NCBI GenBank assembly: GCA_022376515.1
Contig: WTXI01000106.1
Coordinates: 54,366-118,365 of the forward strand
DNA: 64,000 nucleotides
Reading direction: 5' to 3'
Origin: Lactifluus volemus
Taxonomy: Eukaryota > Basidiomycota > Agaricomycetes > Russulales > Russulaceae
Program-made: the position numbers and the translations under genes
Notes under the pieces: generated by a model
Told to the model about the DNA's origin: nothing
The model's database searches: none
The model's input: only the letters and a program-made list of their open reading frames with translations
Shown here: piece after piece, positions 8,399-20,697 of the stretch
Layout of the letters: every line of letters starts with the position of its first letter
Numbering within the stretch: the first letter of the stretch is position 1

Positions 8399-11300
8399 TT
8401 GATTTCCCGGCTTCTTTTGGCTCGGATCACGCTGGCCTGTGGATCACCTACCGCCACGCCCTTGACCCCACCATCAATCATCCCCCGCCCCGCCGCAGTT
8501 ATGTCATCAAGGACGAGGCGAGGGACCTGTGGCTCGATTACTTCATAGCCCGTTGCGGCCACCTCCCCCCTGAGCCATCTTCCCCTGCTGAGCTAGACCA
8601 GGCAGCTGACCTCCTCACCCAGGACATCGAACAGACGTGCCATGCCATCTTCGAGAAGAGGAAGCATTTCTCCCCTAGAGGGGCAGTGTGGTGGGATGAT
8701 GCCTGTAACCTGGCAGCGGCCGCAATGCGGGCAGCCCCTTCAGCGGAAGCCTGGAAGGCAGCGCTTCAAGCCCTCACAAAAGAGGTCCAGGCAGCCAAAC
8801 GGCGTTGGGCCGACGATTTCCTGCATAACGCATCCTCCGACCACCTGTGGGCTGCGGCGAAGTGGCGCTTCGGCCGCCGCCAACGGCTGATTCCCGCCCT
8901 CTCCACCGCAGCCGGCCTGTCAGACGACCCAGACCTCATGGCAGACGCTCTCCGGAACCGCTTCTTCAACACTGAAGCCCCTCCGATCCCAGAGCGCCTG
9001 GTCGACGACCCACCCGATGCTGACCCGAGACCTTATGCCCCGGTCACGATTGCTGAGATTTCCGATGCCCTCCGCCCCACCAGCAACAAGTCAGCCCCGG
9101 GCCCCTCGGGACACAATTACAAGCTGGTCAAATGGGCCTTTGCTGCCCATCCAGAACGTTTCCGTGTCTTATTCGATGCATGCCTCCGCCTAGGGCACCA
9201 CCCAAAGTCTTGGAAGGTAGCAGCCATCGCAGTAGTTCCCAAACCTGGCAAAGAGGACTACTCCCTCCCGAAGTGCTACCGCCCGGTCGCCCTCCTTGAA
9301 TGCCTGGGCAAACTGCTTGAGAAAGTAGTTGCCAAACACTTGGTCCATGACATATCTGCGCTAAGCCTCATTCCTACTACCCAGTTTGGGGCCCGCCCTT
9401 ACTCCTCCACCATAGATGCAGGCCTCTGCCTCTTGCACGATGTCGAGACAGCCCATGCCCTGGGTAGCGTGTGTGGCACCCTTCTCTTCGACATCCAAGG
9501 CTTCTTTGACAACGTCAACCATGCCAGACTGGTGGCCCTGGTGAGATCCCTGGGCTTCCCCCCTGAGATCTGCAGATGGACCGCTTCCTTCCTTAAGGAT
9601 AGAGTGGTCCACCTACGTTTCAACAACTTCACCTCCGAGGACATCGACCTAGATCTGGGCACCCCCCAGGGCTCCCCGATTTCCCCAATCCTCTCAGTGA
9701 TATATGCCTCCCCGCTCCTTCACCTGGTGAGAGAGTGGGAGGATGCATCCTTTTTCATGTACATCGACGACGGGAACATTGTTGCACGAGCCCCCACTTA
9801 CCATGCCCTGGCCACCAAGCTAGTCTCATTCTACGCTAAGTGCCACAGTTGGTGCTTACGCTCGGGACTGACCATTGAGCCCGAGAAGACAGAAATACTG
9901 TTCTTCTCGCGGCGCCGACCTAACCCAGACCTTCACGGCCCCCGGCCAGATGGCCTCTTCCTCCCTGACTGGCCCCACTCCACATACTACTATGTCAGGG
10001 CAGCGGACCATGTACGCTACCTGGGCCTGCACTTTGACCACAAACTTGCGTGGGATAAACACATTGCAGTGGTATCCTCCCGGACCAAGAGCACCCTCAA
10101 AGCCCTACAACTGCTGGGCAACTCGGTACGTGGCCTGGATTTCGGCAGCTGGCGGCTGGCTTTCAACGCCATCTGCCTGCCTGCCCTCACCTATGGCGCT
10201 CCGATCTGGTTCCGCGGGCAAAAGAGGCACATCAAGACGCTTCAGTTGGTTCAGAACGCAGCGGTGGTAACCATCTCAGGGGCCTTCCGCAGCACCCCCC
10301 GAGAACCGCTCCACCAACTAACAGCGATCCTTCCGATGCACATCCGCTTACAAAAACTCGCTACCCAGGCAGCTATCAGGTTGCTAACGCTCCCGCTCAA
10401 CTCCCCAGTCCTACACAGACTCGGGCACCCGTGGTGCTCGGAGCAAGGAAGCGGGGTCCCTCTCCCCTACCCAACCCGAGCCCGCCCCCCCGACTCGTGC
10501 ATACGCCGCCTCATCCGACGGGCCCCAGCAGACAGCCGTCGGCCCCCGTCATTTGACCACCCACCGTGGAGGAGATGCCAGCCCCCTGCAGAGCGACTCT
10601 CCATTGTTCCGACCATGTGCAAAGGACCGGAACGCAAACAGCTGACCAATTCCATCACTAAGTCGCACTACAAAAAGACTAACCAACTTCTTGTATATTG
10701 TAGGGCCCTGGGTCCCAACCCCACGCAGACACACCCGACGTGGACGGCAGCCTGCGCCGCCTTCCACAAGGGACAGGAAGTGGGCCACAAAACCACAGTT
10801 GTCGGCCAGAACGCGTCGCTCAGGGATGCAGCCTTCCGCGCACTTGTGGACGCGACGGAGCTGGTGAGGGAAACACTGACAAGCACCCCCTCCCCATCCG
10901 CCACCATCTACACCGCCGATCACCACGTGCTGGCGTACTGTCAGTCCGCCGACCGCCACGACCATGCGGAGGCATGCAGAGCCATCTGCGACATGGCCGC
11001 AAGCATCCTGCACTCCCACGAGGCAACAACACTATCGCTCCGCTGGATCCCAGGCACAGCAAGCTTCCAGCCCCTCAAACGCCTCCAAACGCTAGCGGTG
11101 GAGGCCACGTCAGCGGCCCCCCCAGACCTCAACATCTCAGCACCCTCCATCGACGCCCTCCACGTCTCTGCGCGCCAGCAGGCCATCCAGGAGTGGGAGC
11201 AAGTATGGCTGGATGACCCCCGCAGGAACCCCGCGTACCGAGCCTTGCATCACCCCCCCTCAGGTGCACCGCCAGATTTTATAATGGGAATTGCCAAGGC

Positions 11301-11631
11301 ACCCCGGGCAGTGTTCTGTACTGCCATCAGACTCCTTACTGAACACGCTTTTACAGGGGAATACAGCGCTCGCCACCGCCCGCGTGCCCCCGACCCACAC
11401 GGCTGCCAGTGCGGCAGAGTGGCCCTGCAGACCCCTTCCCACGTCATCTTCCACTACGTCCTTTTCCAAGACGCACGCGACCGACATCTCCGCACAGCGG
11501 ACCAATACCTATCCCCCTTCATACTCTTTGGCACCAAGGAAGGCGGAGAAGCCTTTGCCAAGTTCATTGAAGACTCTCAAGCCTGTATCCGTCCACGGAG
11601 ACAAGACCCACCCCCTGAGGACCATGGCTAG
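8214..11631 (+). CDS. LINE ORF2, reverse transcriptase with RNase H-like region
   Basis: This frame continues the endonuclease after the break at 8208-8213, including the catalytic FGSDHAGL motif. The first Met in frame is at 8260. Reverse transcriptase motifs follow in order: CYRPVALLECLGKLLEK, FGARPYSSTIDAGL, LFDIQGFFDNV, GTPQGSPISPIL and the catalytic YIDD (about 9760-9771). Toward the C-terminus (about 10740-11130) lies an RNase H-like region with a WIPGTASF motif, but the usual acidic residues are largely missing. A CQCGRV-H-C-type motif near 11400 matches the terminal zinc finger of such elements. The product copies its own RNA onto nicked genomic DNA. The stop is at 11629-11631. Confidence 0.85.
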
Positions 11632-11847
11632 CCACGTCGGGCGCATGCCCAAGCCACACACACACCACCCCCTCGTAACCCCCCCACCTAATCTCCATAT
11701 TAAATACACGCTACACATACACCTTCGTACCTAGATTGTTGTTCTTTGCGGTGACAGTCGAGCGCGTCTTTGTTGGCAGTAAACATATTGCGCTTTATAA
11801 ATGCAGATTTCAAAAAAAAAAAAAAAAAAATCAGAAGGATATGACAG

Positions 11848-12426
11848 TGTTAAGGTTCCAAGTGGGACCTTTGTACAAAGTGTACATTCATTCATGAAGT
11901 CATGAGCAAGACTTGCAAGATGTGCAAGTCAAGATTAAAGGTTCAATATAGATAAGACTCAGTAAATGACTGAGTCAAGAGTATTTCAGAGGTTAAGGGC
12001 TTGGGCTCAGGCATGAGACCAAGGTTTGGGAAGTCATAGAAGGTGTCAAGAGGGTTCTCTCAGGTTGGATGCTTCTAGGCAATCAAGGTTCTAATAGATA
12101 GAAGAGACTTGAATTGCGAAACAAAACTGAGACTTAAGGTCTCTAGGGTAGAAAGTACAAGGCTTATATACAAGAAAACGAGGCTATGTACACAGCTGTA
12201 GGGGCTGTGACCTTTGTACAGCTTTCAGGGCTTGAAACATGTTCAGAACATGTGGCTGTTACTTGTGGCTGTACAGTGCTGTGTGAGGCTGTGTCATGAA
12301 TAAGTAATAAACAATCTGAAACAAAGTGATCACAGCTGTCCAGTCACATAAGCAAGAGTCAGCAGAAATGAATCATCAGTCCAAAAAGTATAGTATAAGT
12401 CAGCAGTCACATGTCAGTCCATAACA
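11848..12426 (+). mobile_element. Solo LTR, family B, copy 1
   Basis: The 579-bp sequence begins TGTTAAGGTTCC and ends CAGTCCATAACA. It is flanked by perfect GACAG repeats (11843-11847 and 12427-12431). It interrupts G2 integrase between SEGYD and SILTIVDQ. No internal element sequence is attached, so it is a solo LTR. A TATA-like TTATATACA lies near 12163. Confidence 0.88.
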
Positions 12427-13215
12427 GACAGCATCCTTACCATTGTTGACCAAGGATATTCCAAAGCAGTAAAATTCATCCCCTGTACAAAGAAAATTGA
12501 TAGCCCAGGAGTAGCCAAAGAGTATCTCTGTCACCTCATCCCATGGTTCGGTCTACCACAACAAATTATATCAGACAGGGATCCACACTTTACCTCTAAC
12601 TTCTCCTGTGCTATCTGTAAAAATACAGGAATTTAACAAAATCTATCCACTGTATTTCACCCATGAACTAATAGACAGACAGAACAAATGAACATGTGGA
12701 TTGAACAATATCTAAGACTATGGACCAGTAATTAACCCCACAACTGGGCATGGCTACTCTCTATCGCAGAGTTTGCCCATCACTCATGGAAACATGGTGT
12801 CACACAGAAATCATCTCATGAACTTCTCATTGAAATGAATCCTCAAATCAACATACAGTTGATTGAAGGAGATGTCCCTGCAGCAGTCGATTGACTCCAA
12901 GAACTTGTGAAAGCTAGGCGACTAGCACAAGAATGACTACAAATGATACAAAAGGCTAAAGACAATAAGACACTGTGAAGACCAGGAAGCAAGATGACAC
13001 AAAAGCTTGAATAAGGCAACCAAGTATGGTTAGAAGAAAAGAATCTACAGTATTAATCAAAGGTGCATGGAAACTCATGCCCAAGAGATACAGACCTTTT
13101 ACAATCACAGAAGAAGTAACACCAGTGATGTTTTATCTAGACCTCCCAGGATCAATGAAAGTTCACAATGCCTTCCATATTGATCTCACATCTTATAAGG
13201 AAACAGACGTCTACA
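12427..13215 (+). pseudogene. Ty3/Gypsy relic G2, integrase core and C-terminus
   Basis: The frame reads ILTIVDQGYSKAVKFIPC, then IISDRDPHFTSNFS with the second catalytic aspartate region, a degraded HP-TNRQTEQMN block, IAEFAHHSWKH and a C-terminal PFTITEEV-KVHNAFHIDL region. These are the standard integrase blocks of Ty3/Gypsy elements. Several stops are present, mostly TGA at positions where G1 or the family has Arg or Trp. It is cut at a TDVY segment by the Copia element. After removal of Copia and G1 the frame resumes at 40953. Confidence 0.85.
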
Positions 13216-13369
13216 ATTGACGTGTGGACGTGACGTCACCAAGCATCATACATCATCGCTACTTATCACATGTATAATAACTGGCTCGAGTACTTAAACA
13301 GGCCAATTGAACTGTTATAATATCATCTTATCTTTTCCCCTTTCCACTGTCACGCTCCTTTTATTAATT
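13216..13369 (+). repeat. Copia 5' LTR
   Basis: 154 bp, matching 18927-19081 with four transition differences. It contains a perfect palindromic TGACGTCA (about 13230-13240), the ATF/CREB-type bZIP site, followed by AT-rich sequence with TATAATA. The sequence just after it, GGTTATGGGCCCTGGG (13370-13385), is the likely primer-binding site, resembling initiator-tRNA-type sites of fungal Copia elements. Confidence 0.8.
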
Positions 13370-13478
13370 GGTTATGGGCCCTGGGCTCACAGACTGATCA
13401 ACACCGTCCACCCGTCCTTACTCACGCTTAGAACTTCTTCTTCTCACATAATACAGCCAACACGTTACGCAATCAATA

Positions 13479-16400
13479 ATGTCTTCAGCCACGAATCAGG
13501 CACAGCCATCAACGAATCAGTCATCGACCAGTACGAATCAAGTGGGCGCAAGTACCCAAGCAAATACAAACACCGCAGCTCAGCCAAATGTCCCCACACA
13601 ACCACCCGTCTTCCCAAGCCGACCCATACTTTCACCCGATGATATTCCCCCCACGCCTATGTTCATTTCCGACCCAACATGGCCATCTTCTCTAACACTT
13701 GACTTGCAACACTCCAATTGGCCCGAATGGAGCCGCTGTCTTGAACTTCTTGCCAACCGACAAGGCCTGTTCCCATGGCTTAATGGTACACTAGCCTGCC
13801 CTGACCCGGCGATTGTCAGCCCTAAGATATGCTGGGTTTGGTGGACCAATAATAGCTCCCTCCATTCCTTCATTTTACAACACGTCTCATCCTTTGATTA
13901 CAACATCGCCGACAAATTTCTGACTTCTTCCCTTGCCTACGCAGTGCTCCGAAAACGTCACGAGCAACTCGGCACGCATGCTCAAGCTCACCTTATGAAG
14001 CAAATTATGGACACGTAATTTATGCCTGGAACTCCGCTTATGGATACCGCCACAAAAATCAACAGCCTCCACGAGTCGTTCGTCAAGATGGGGACTCCAG
14101 ACTTCGACAAAATGCACTGTGCCTGGCTTGTCAACGCCGCCTCTCAACATTTTCGCTCGCTCCAGTCGTCATTACAGGCTCTCACACATGATCCTTCCTG
14201 CACCCCTCAAACCATTCTTGCTCGCCTACAAGATGAAGACGATCTCCACCATCGCTGTACCATCCACAGCTCCCAGGATGACATGCAAACGATCGCCTTA
14301 CTAGCCCGTCCTGACAATCCCTTCCGCAACATTATCTGCTTAAATTGTAAGTGTCCCGGCCACACAAATGATTTCTGTGTCCGTGTAGGTGGAAAAATGG
14401 CTGGTCGAATGATCGACGAAGCCCGCTCCGCTCAAGCCCGTTTCCTAGCATGCCGCAACGCTCGCACCTCAAACCCCAGTCAATCAGCTCATATAGCAAC
14501 TGCCATCCCGTCCAACAATGCCCCGACCGCTACCACTGCTGTGGGAACCAGCTCCACCACCCCCAACAACGTCATTATCAACGGAGTAACTTACGCTTTT
14601 GTGCCTGTTCAGCCTACCGTCACCCCGCCCGACCCAATCCAGCAAACCCCAAACTCTCTGTCGATCCAGCAAACCCCGAGCTCTCTGTCGTCCATTACGG
14701 AACTGACCAACTTGCCTCAAACACCGATTACTATCGATTCCGGAGAATCCTGGGAAGCGCTTCTCACTTTCGCAGATGACGACGATCCTGACACCACATC
14801 CTATGCCCTCAGCACCGATACCGCCAGATTAATCGATTCCACCAATGCAACACCTTTCATTCTCGATACAGGTGCAACCTGTTATATCTCACCAGTACGA
14901 GCTGATTTCTGCGTTCTCTATCTGATTCCCCCCAGAGCCATCAAAGGCCTGGGCAATGCTTGTGTTTTTGCTAATGAAATGGGAACTGTGGATATCCCTC
15001 TTGCAAATGGACGGAGACTAACCCTCTCGAACATTCTATACATCCCTAACTCACGTGTCCGTCTCCTTTTGGTATTGACCTTAAATCGCCATGACAGTGT
15101 CTCGACACACTTTGATGCCAATTCATGTTGGATCACTGATGTCTCTGGCTCTATCATCGCTACAGGTATGCTCCTCAAGTCTCAAAATCTCTACATTCTC
15201 CGCACAGCAATATCAAGCCCGCACGCTCCGTTAGAGCCTCCACTACAACACGAACGAATCCTCGTCTCGCAAACCGTTCCCGATCTCGAAACATGGCACC
15301 GACGCCTTGGCCATTGCAACATCCAGACTGTCATGGATATGGCCCACGCATGTGTTGCTGAAAACATGCCGATCGACCTCTCGACCCTGCCTGCAAAATG
15401 TGTCGCTTGCATTCTCGGAAAACAGACCTGCAGTTCTATTCCCAAAGTCCGTGAAGGCCCGAAAGCGATGGAGAAGTTGGAGCGCGTTTATATAGACCTC
15501 TGTGGTCCAATGTTATCACCCTCTCGGACAGACAACTGTTATATCATGAATATCATCGATGACTACTCTAACTTTAGCTGGACCATTCCCCTGAAAAGGA
15601 AGGACGATGCCATTCTAGCACTCTTGCCTTGGCACAAAGCAGTCGAGAACTAGAGCAAATCAAGACTACGCTCCATCGTTACCAACAACAGTGAGCTAGT
15701 AAATTTCATCATGAAAGCATGGTGCGATAAGTACGGCATTATTCACTATACCACAGTGCCCTATACGTCTTTGCAAAATGGAAAAGTCGAGCGACTCCAC
15801 CGGACGATCATCTCGCACGCCCGGGCTATGCGAATCGCATCTCGCGCTCCCGACGATCTTTGGGACGAATTCTGTCTCACCACCGGTTACCTAACGAATC
15901 GCGTCTCAACCACCGCGCTCAACGGCAAAACTCCCTTCGAACTTTGGTTCAGCCGATGCCCATCTTTCTCACATCTCCGTGAAATAGGGTGTGCTGCCTA
16001 TTCCCTCGTACACAACCAAATGAAACTGCTTGCGCGCTCTACTCCATGCATTCTGATCGGGAACACCCATCAATCCAAGGCTTATCGCCTATGGGACCCT
16101 GAATCGGATCGCGTTTTTAATTCTTTTCACGTCTTGTTTATTGAACACCTCGACAGCGTTCCAAAACCATATCGCCCGGGGAAAATCCTGGGTGGTAAAC
16201 AACCCGATAACCCTCAAAGTCCAACACACCCGACAACCAGCATCAACCGTACCACCGAAAGCAACTGACTCACCACTAACTTGCAACCTACACAACCTGC
16301 TACACCATCGACCACCACTTCCACCATACTACTGCCGATCTCCGCAACTTCCCCCGACCCGCCCTTTGTACCTCCCTCCAACGTCTGTGCCCCAACAACA

Positions 16401-18575
16401 ACATCTCACGCATCCGCACCACCTCAAACAACCACCATCCCAACTCAACCAATGAATCAACCCGCATATACGATACAGAACCGTACTATACCACAACAAA
16501 CTCTTCCGCATAGCACTTCTCCCAGAATTCCCCCCATTGTTATACCTGCCCCTTCTTCCCATATTATTGAATCGCCAAACATCTCACCTACTGTACAAAA
16601 TACGATACCCAATACGATACCTGAAGCCAACCCCGTGGACCAACCAACAACCATGACCCCTACCTTACCTACTCATAATAACCCTGCAGAACAAACCACC
16701 GCTCCATCCCCTACCTTACCCACTACTGTACCTACGTTACGTCGTTCCTCTCGAATACCTATCCCTACTTCTCACAATCCACTCTTTGATAGTCGCCTCG
16801 CCACTGCCGTTGCTGACAGCTCTGCAGCTGGTGCCCGCCGCAAGGCTGCACGCGACTCATCCACTGCCGATGACGCTCGTACCGCCGCTATGCTTGCGGA
16901 ATTCTATCCCTTCCGTGACTCGCACTATCTGATACCCCTAGACTTGACGATGCTCTCACTACCCATCGAAGAGCTCCTTGCAGCGCTTGCAGATGGTTCT
17001 GCAGACCCCTCCCTCAACGATGACCCTTCTTGGGCAGAGGCGCTCGCTTCCCCGGAACGAGAATTCTGGATCGCTGGCGGCCGCAATGAACTGCAAAGCC
17101 TCAAAGACCTCAACATCTTTGTGCTCGTCCCGCGCTCTCACGTGCCTCTGGGTCAGCGACCTCTGAAAGGGAAACTTGTCTGCAAACGAAAGCGCGATGG
17201 TGCTGGCAATGTTACGCGGTACAAGGTACGATATGTCACCAAGGGGTATGCGCAACAGTATGGCGTCCACTACGACAAAACGGCTGCACCCATGATGCGC
17301 CTCGAATCGTTCCATGCCCTACTGCACATTGGCGCCACGCTCGATTGGGATATCCAGCAATTTGACGTGAAGACAGCCTTTCTCCATGGCATCCTTCCTG
17401 CAGGCAAGAGCATGTTCCTTGAACAGCCCCCCGGGTTCGAAGAGCCTGGAAAGGAGGGGTGGGTTATGCACTTGATGAAGAGCATATATGGGATGAAACA
17501 AGCTGGTTGAGTCTGGAACGTCATGTTTGACAGCGCTGTCCAGGAATGGGGCTTTACATGCCTTCCTTGCGAATGGTGTGTCTATCAACGTCAATCCAAG
17601 ACGGGTACGATTCTGTTTGCTGTCCATGTAGATGATATCATCTCGATTGCATTGTCTTTGGATGAGAATAAGCGGTTTCAATCATTGCTAACCTCTAGGT
17701 GGGATATCTCTGCGTTAGGGCCTGCCAAATTTGCTCTCGGAATAGCAATCTCCCATGATTGCGCTGCACGGACCGTCTCGCTATCACAGACTGTCATGAT
17801 TGATCACTTGCTAGACAACTTTGGGCAGCTCGACGTGCGCCCTGTGGACACGCCCATGGTCACTGGACTGAAACTCGAATGTCCGGACAGGACGGTTCCA
17901 GTTGATCCCCTCGTTTTGGAATGGTCCACACGTACTCCCTACCGCGAATTGATCGGGAGCCTCATGTACATCGCCATTGGCACGCGCCCCGACATTGCTT
18001 TCGCTGTCAACAAACTTGCCTCATTCCTCGATTGTTACCGCATCGAACACTGGGAAGCCGGCATTCGAGTCCTACGCTACCTTAAAGGCACACGCACACT
18101 TGCCTTAGTCCTCGGCAGCAAGCACCCATTATCACTATCCGGTTACTCCGATTCCGATTATGCCAACTGCCTTACTACCAGCTGTTCAATCTCCGGCTAT
18201 GTCTTTACCCTTGGCTCCGGAACAATTTCCTGGTGCTCCCGTAAACAAAAAACCGTCACCAATTCTTCATGCTACGCGGAATACATTGCCCTCCATGAGG
18301 CTGCCCACGAAACCGTCTTCCTCAGACAACTGCTTGACAGCATCGGTTTCCCATCTACAACATCTACCATCCTTCGCTACAACAATGCCGCGGCCACTAC
18401 CATCGCCGAAGACCATGTCTGGCATTCCTGCATTAAACATATTCGAGTAAAATTCCATTACATTTGCAAACTGATCGCCACCGGTGACGTGACAGTCGCA
18501 CACTGCCATTCATCCGACAACGTCGCCGATATCCTCACAAAAGCTTTGGCGAAGCCCATCTTTTGCCACTTGTGA
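13479..18575 (+). pseudogene. Copia gag-pol polyprotein with four nonsense changes
   Basis: One continuous frame of about 1699 codons contains, in order: a gag region with a CLNCKCPGHTNDFC zinc knuckle (about 14340), aspartic protease FILDTGAT (about 14855), a GAG-pre-integrase zinc-binding region (WHRRLGH to CVACILGK, about 15295-15420), integrase (YIDLCGPM to NGKVERLHR), reverse transcriptase (FDVKTAFLHG, VHVDDI) and RNase H (YSDSDYAN to AEYIALHEA). Stops fall at 14016 (TAA), 15651 (TAG), 16266 (TGA) and 17508 (TGA). Each is one C-to-T change from Gln or Arg. The second integrase Asp reads Asn (VTNNSEL), and RNase H has RYNN where families usually have YDN. The copy therefore cannot transpose on its own, although loss is recent. 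Confidence 0.9.
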
Positions 18576-18916
18576 TCCGCCCTCGGTCTACAACACTGTG
18601 ATAGCGACGGTCTTGCCATGCGGGAGGAGAACGGCAGTGTCAACACATAGGGTGTTCCCACTGAGGAGGAGCATGGTATGACCCTTTTTCTAACCCACTC
18701 CTCGCCTTATGGCACCCTTACTCCTTCTCTCGCCTAATAGCCCCTTTCTTTTCTTTCGTTCTTTGCAATGCCTTACCATGATAGATACTTCTTTCTTCGC
18801 CCGCCTCAGTGGCACTTTTTGTATCATCATTGCTCACTACCAACTGAGCGCCTTCTCGTTTGCTCGCCTCATTGGCACCTTCTCTTACATTCTATAAGTG
18901 TTCGATTTCTGTATGA

Positions 18917-18927
18917 TGAGGAGGAGA
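18917..18927 (+). other. Copia polypurine tract
   Basis: The purine-rich run GATGAGGAGGAGAA ends directly before the 3' LTR, in the position where plus-strand DNA synthesis is primed. Confidence 0.7.
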
Positions 18928-19081
18928 ATTGACGTGTGGACGTGACGTCACCAAGCATCATACATCATCGCTACTTATCACATGTATAATAACTGGCTCG
19001 AGTACTTAAACAGGCCAATTGGACTGTTATAATATCATCTTATCTTTTTCCCTTTCCACTGTCATGCTCCTTCTATTAATT
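18927..19081 (+). repeat. Copia 3' LTR
   Basis: Matches the 5' LTR at all but four positions and carries the same TGACGTCA palindrome. The right target duplication follows directly and abuts the G1 duplication AGCAC at 19087-19091. Confidence 0.85.
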
Positions 19082-19091
19082 TCTACAGCAC

Positions 19092-19580
19092 TGTCACAGT
19101 AATGTGATGTGACGGTCACAGGTGACCATTACTCATCATTTTCCTTTCTCTTACTTATCGACACATTAAACAATTCTCCCATATTCCGTTGGCTTCCATA
19201 ACATTCCGGTCCATTCCATGACTCTCTATACATTTACAGGTCTACTCCTGAACATTCTAGTACACTCCGTGATTCCAGTATATATATCCCTTGTATCTCT
19301 GAGATAGGCCTTAAGCTCATTCTCCTGTAGAATCAGGCATTCGATACAGTGAGCAATACAAGTAGCTTAGGCCCTCCCTTTTCCTTCCCCTCTGAAAGAC
19401 TGCTTCCTCTTTAAGTGGAGCCTCTGAAGACTTGTGTGGATCATGCCACAGCAAGGTCTTTTACCTCTGAAACCTTTGACTAGACCTGCGCATCTTAGTC
19501 CTTGCAACTGCTTTGCCATTTTGCTTAAGTCAGCACAACTCCAAACAACTTCAATATAACATGGTGACCTAACTGTGACA
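19092..19580 (+). repeat. G1 5' LTR
   Basis: Begins TGTCACAGTAATGTGATG and ends CTAACTGTGACA, with TATATATA at about 19280. It is the uninterrupted counterpart of the 3' LTR and serves as the empty-site reference for the element inserted there. Confidence 0.9.
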
Positions 19581-19798
19581 TTAGAACAAGCTTTCACAAG
19601 CTTCACCCAATTGAACAAAGAAAGACATGGCTTCTTTATCAGCAGCAGTGGCTACTTCTCCTAAAGATTAGAGAAACATATATAATATACATTTGAAATA
19701 TCCAACTAGACTAGCAGAATTACAATGCCCCTTCCAAATAAGGTTGGAGCAAGAAGATACAGTACAATCTCAAAGAAATATACAGTTAACATGGAGCA

Positions 19799-20683
19799 TG
19801 TCACAGTTCGCAGGGACCATGGCTCGAAGTGAGCATCATTTCTGGGTTGGCTATTTGCTGTGACGAGTCGAACAAGACTAGCAACACCAAATAGTCATTC
19901 TAAGAACATGCAGGCAAGTTCCTGTGAAGGATAGACTTGACTGTGCGAACTCTCGGTGTTCGTATTACATGAGGCGGATAGCACGGGCTGGCGCACGCGA
20001 TGGTCGGAGTTACCGTTCCTAAAGAGGATAGATGGTGGCAGATGGGTAAATGATGATGTGTGGGTTCAACCGCAACATGGGCGCAAGCGTACTGGGGTTA
20101 GAAGGGATCTTTCTAGCTCTAGTACGTTAGTGCAAGGTTGAACTAAGGTTCAATACAAGCGGGGCGTGAAGAGTGGGAACTACTCTTTGCAACACGCTCG
20201 TAATAGGGTTCAGGTGTCTGTGAGCTTATTCCAAAGGTAATGGACCAAGCGAACAGATGTCTGATGGTGGTGTGAAGTACCTGGATCAAGGTACAAAGAG
20301 GGGATTTACAAGATGAGAGGAGAAGATGCGATGTGAGTGTGAGCAGGAGACAATGAACTGTGATTCTAGACGAAGCTGAAGCTGGGGCTTTAGCTTGTCT
20401 ACAGGGCCCTATTTATGCGTACAGAGGGCCAGCCAACTATCCTACAAAGGTCACAGTAAAGTAGCGAAGTCAAGACCATTGACTAAGTACCTGAGTCAGT
20501 TCTGATGACTCAAGATTTGAGTCATGATTCCTGAGTCAAATACACATCCCAAAAGACGATGCACAGCCCCTAGAAGCCAAATAGAGGGGCTGGCCAAGGA
20601 AAGGGGTCCTAGGTCATAACACAAGACGAAAAATAGACGGGAAACAGTAAGAAATGGGCCAGATGGCCTGCATAACTGTAACA
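19799..20683 (-). mobile_element. Solo LTR, family A, copy 2
   Basis: 885 bp in reverse orientation, TGTCACAGTTCG to AACTGTAACA, flanked by perfect GAGCA repeats (19794-19798, 20684-20688). It lies in the G1 leader only 14 bp from copy 3. Four TGA(C/G)TCA heptamers remain in its U3-like part. Confidence 0.9.
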
Positions 20684-20697
20684 GAGCACACTGCAGC

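Larger units (their letters stand above)
5398..11830 (+). mobile_element. Full-length non-LTR retrotransposon (LINE), Tad1/I-like
   Basis: The element is about 6.4 kb, ends in 19 A residues (11812-11830) and is flanked by a direct repeat, AAATCAGAAGGATA at 5384-5397 and TCAGAAGGATA at 11831-11841. This is the variable-length duplication typical of target-primed reverse transcription. It encodes a gag-like protein with zinc knuckles, an apurinic-type endonuclease, reverse transcriptase, an RNase H-like region and a terminal zinc-finger motif. The 5' UTR is about 150 bp. Two homopolymer-associated frame problems are its only obvious coding defects, so it is a young copy. The clade is inferred from domain order. 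Confidence 0.9.
13216..19081 (+). mobile_element. Ty1/Copia retrotransposon, nearly intact
   Basis: Two LTRs of about 154 bp bracket one long gag-pol frame. The target duplication is TCTAC with an ambiguous extra A (left 13210-13215, right 19082-19087), inside G2. The LTR borders do not show the usual TG...CA ends, because sequence identity runs from AATTGACG to ATTAATT. The two LTRs differ at four positions, all transitions, so insertion was recent compared with the surrounding relics. The coding frame has only four in-frame stops, all explicable by C-to-T changes. Confidence 0.9.

Noticed and set aside
11860..12426. LTR-B considered as the internal part of a gene because of long AT-rich frames
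   Set aside because: LTR-like ends, a perfect 5-bp duplication and two further copies identify it as an LTR.
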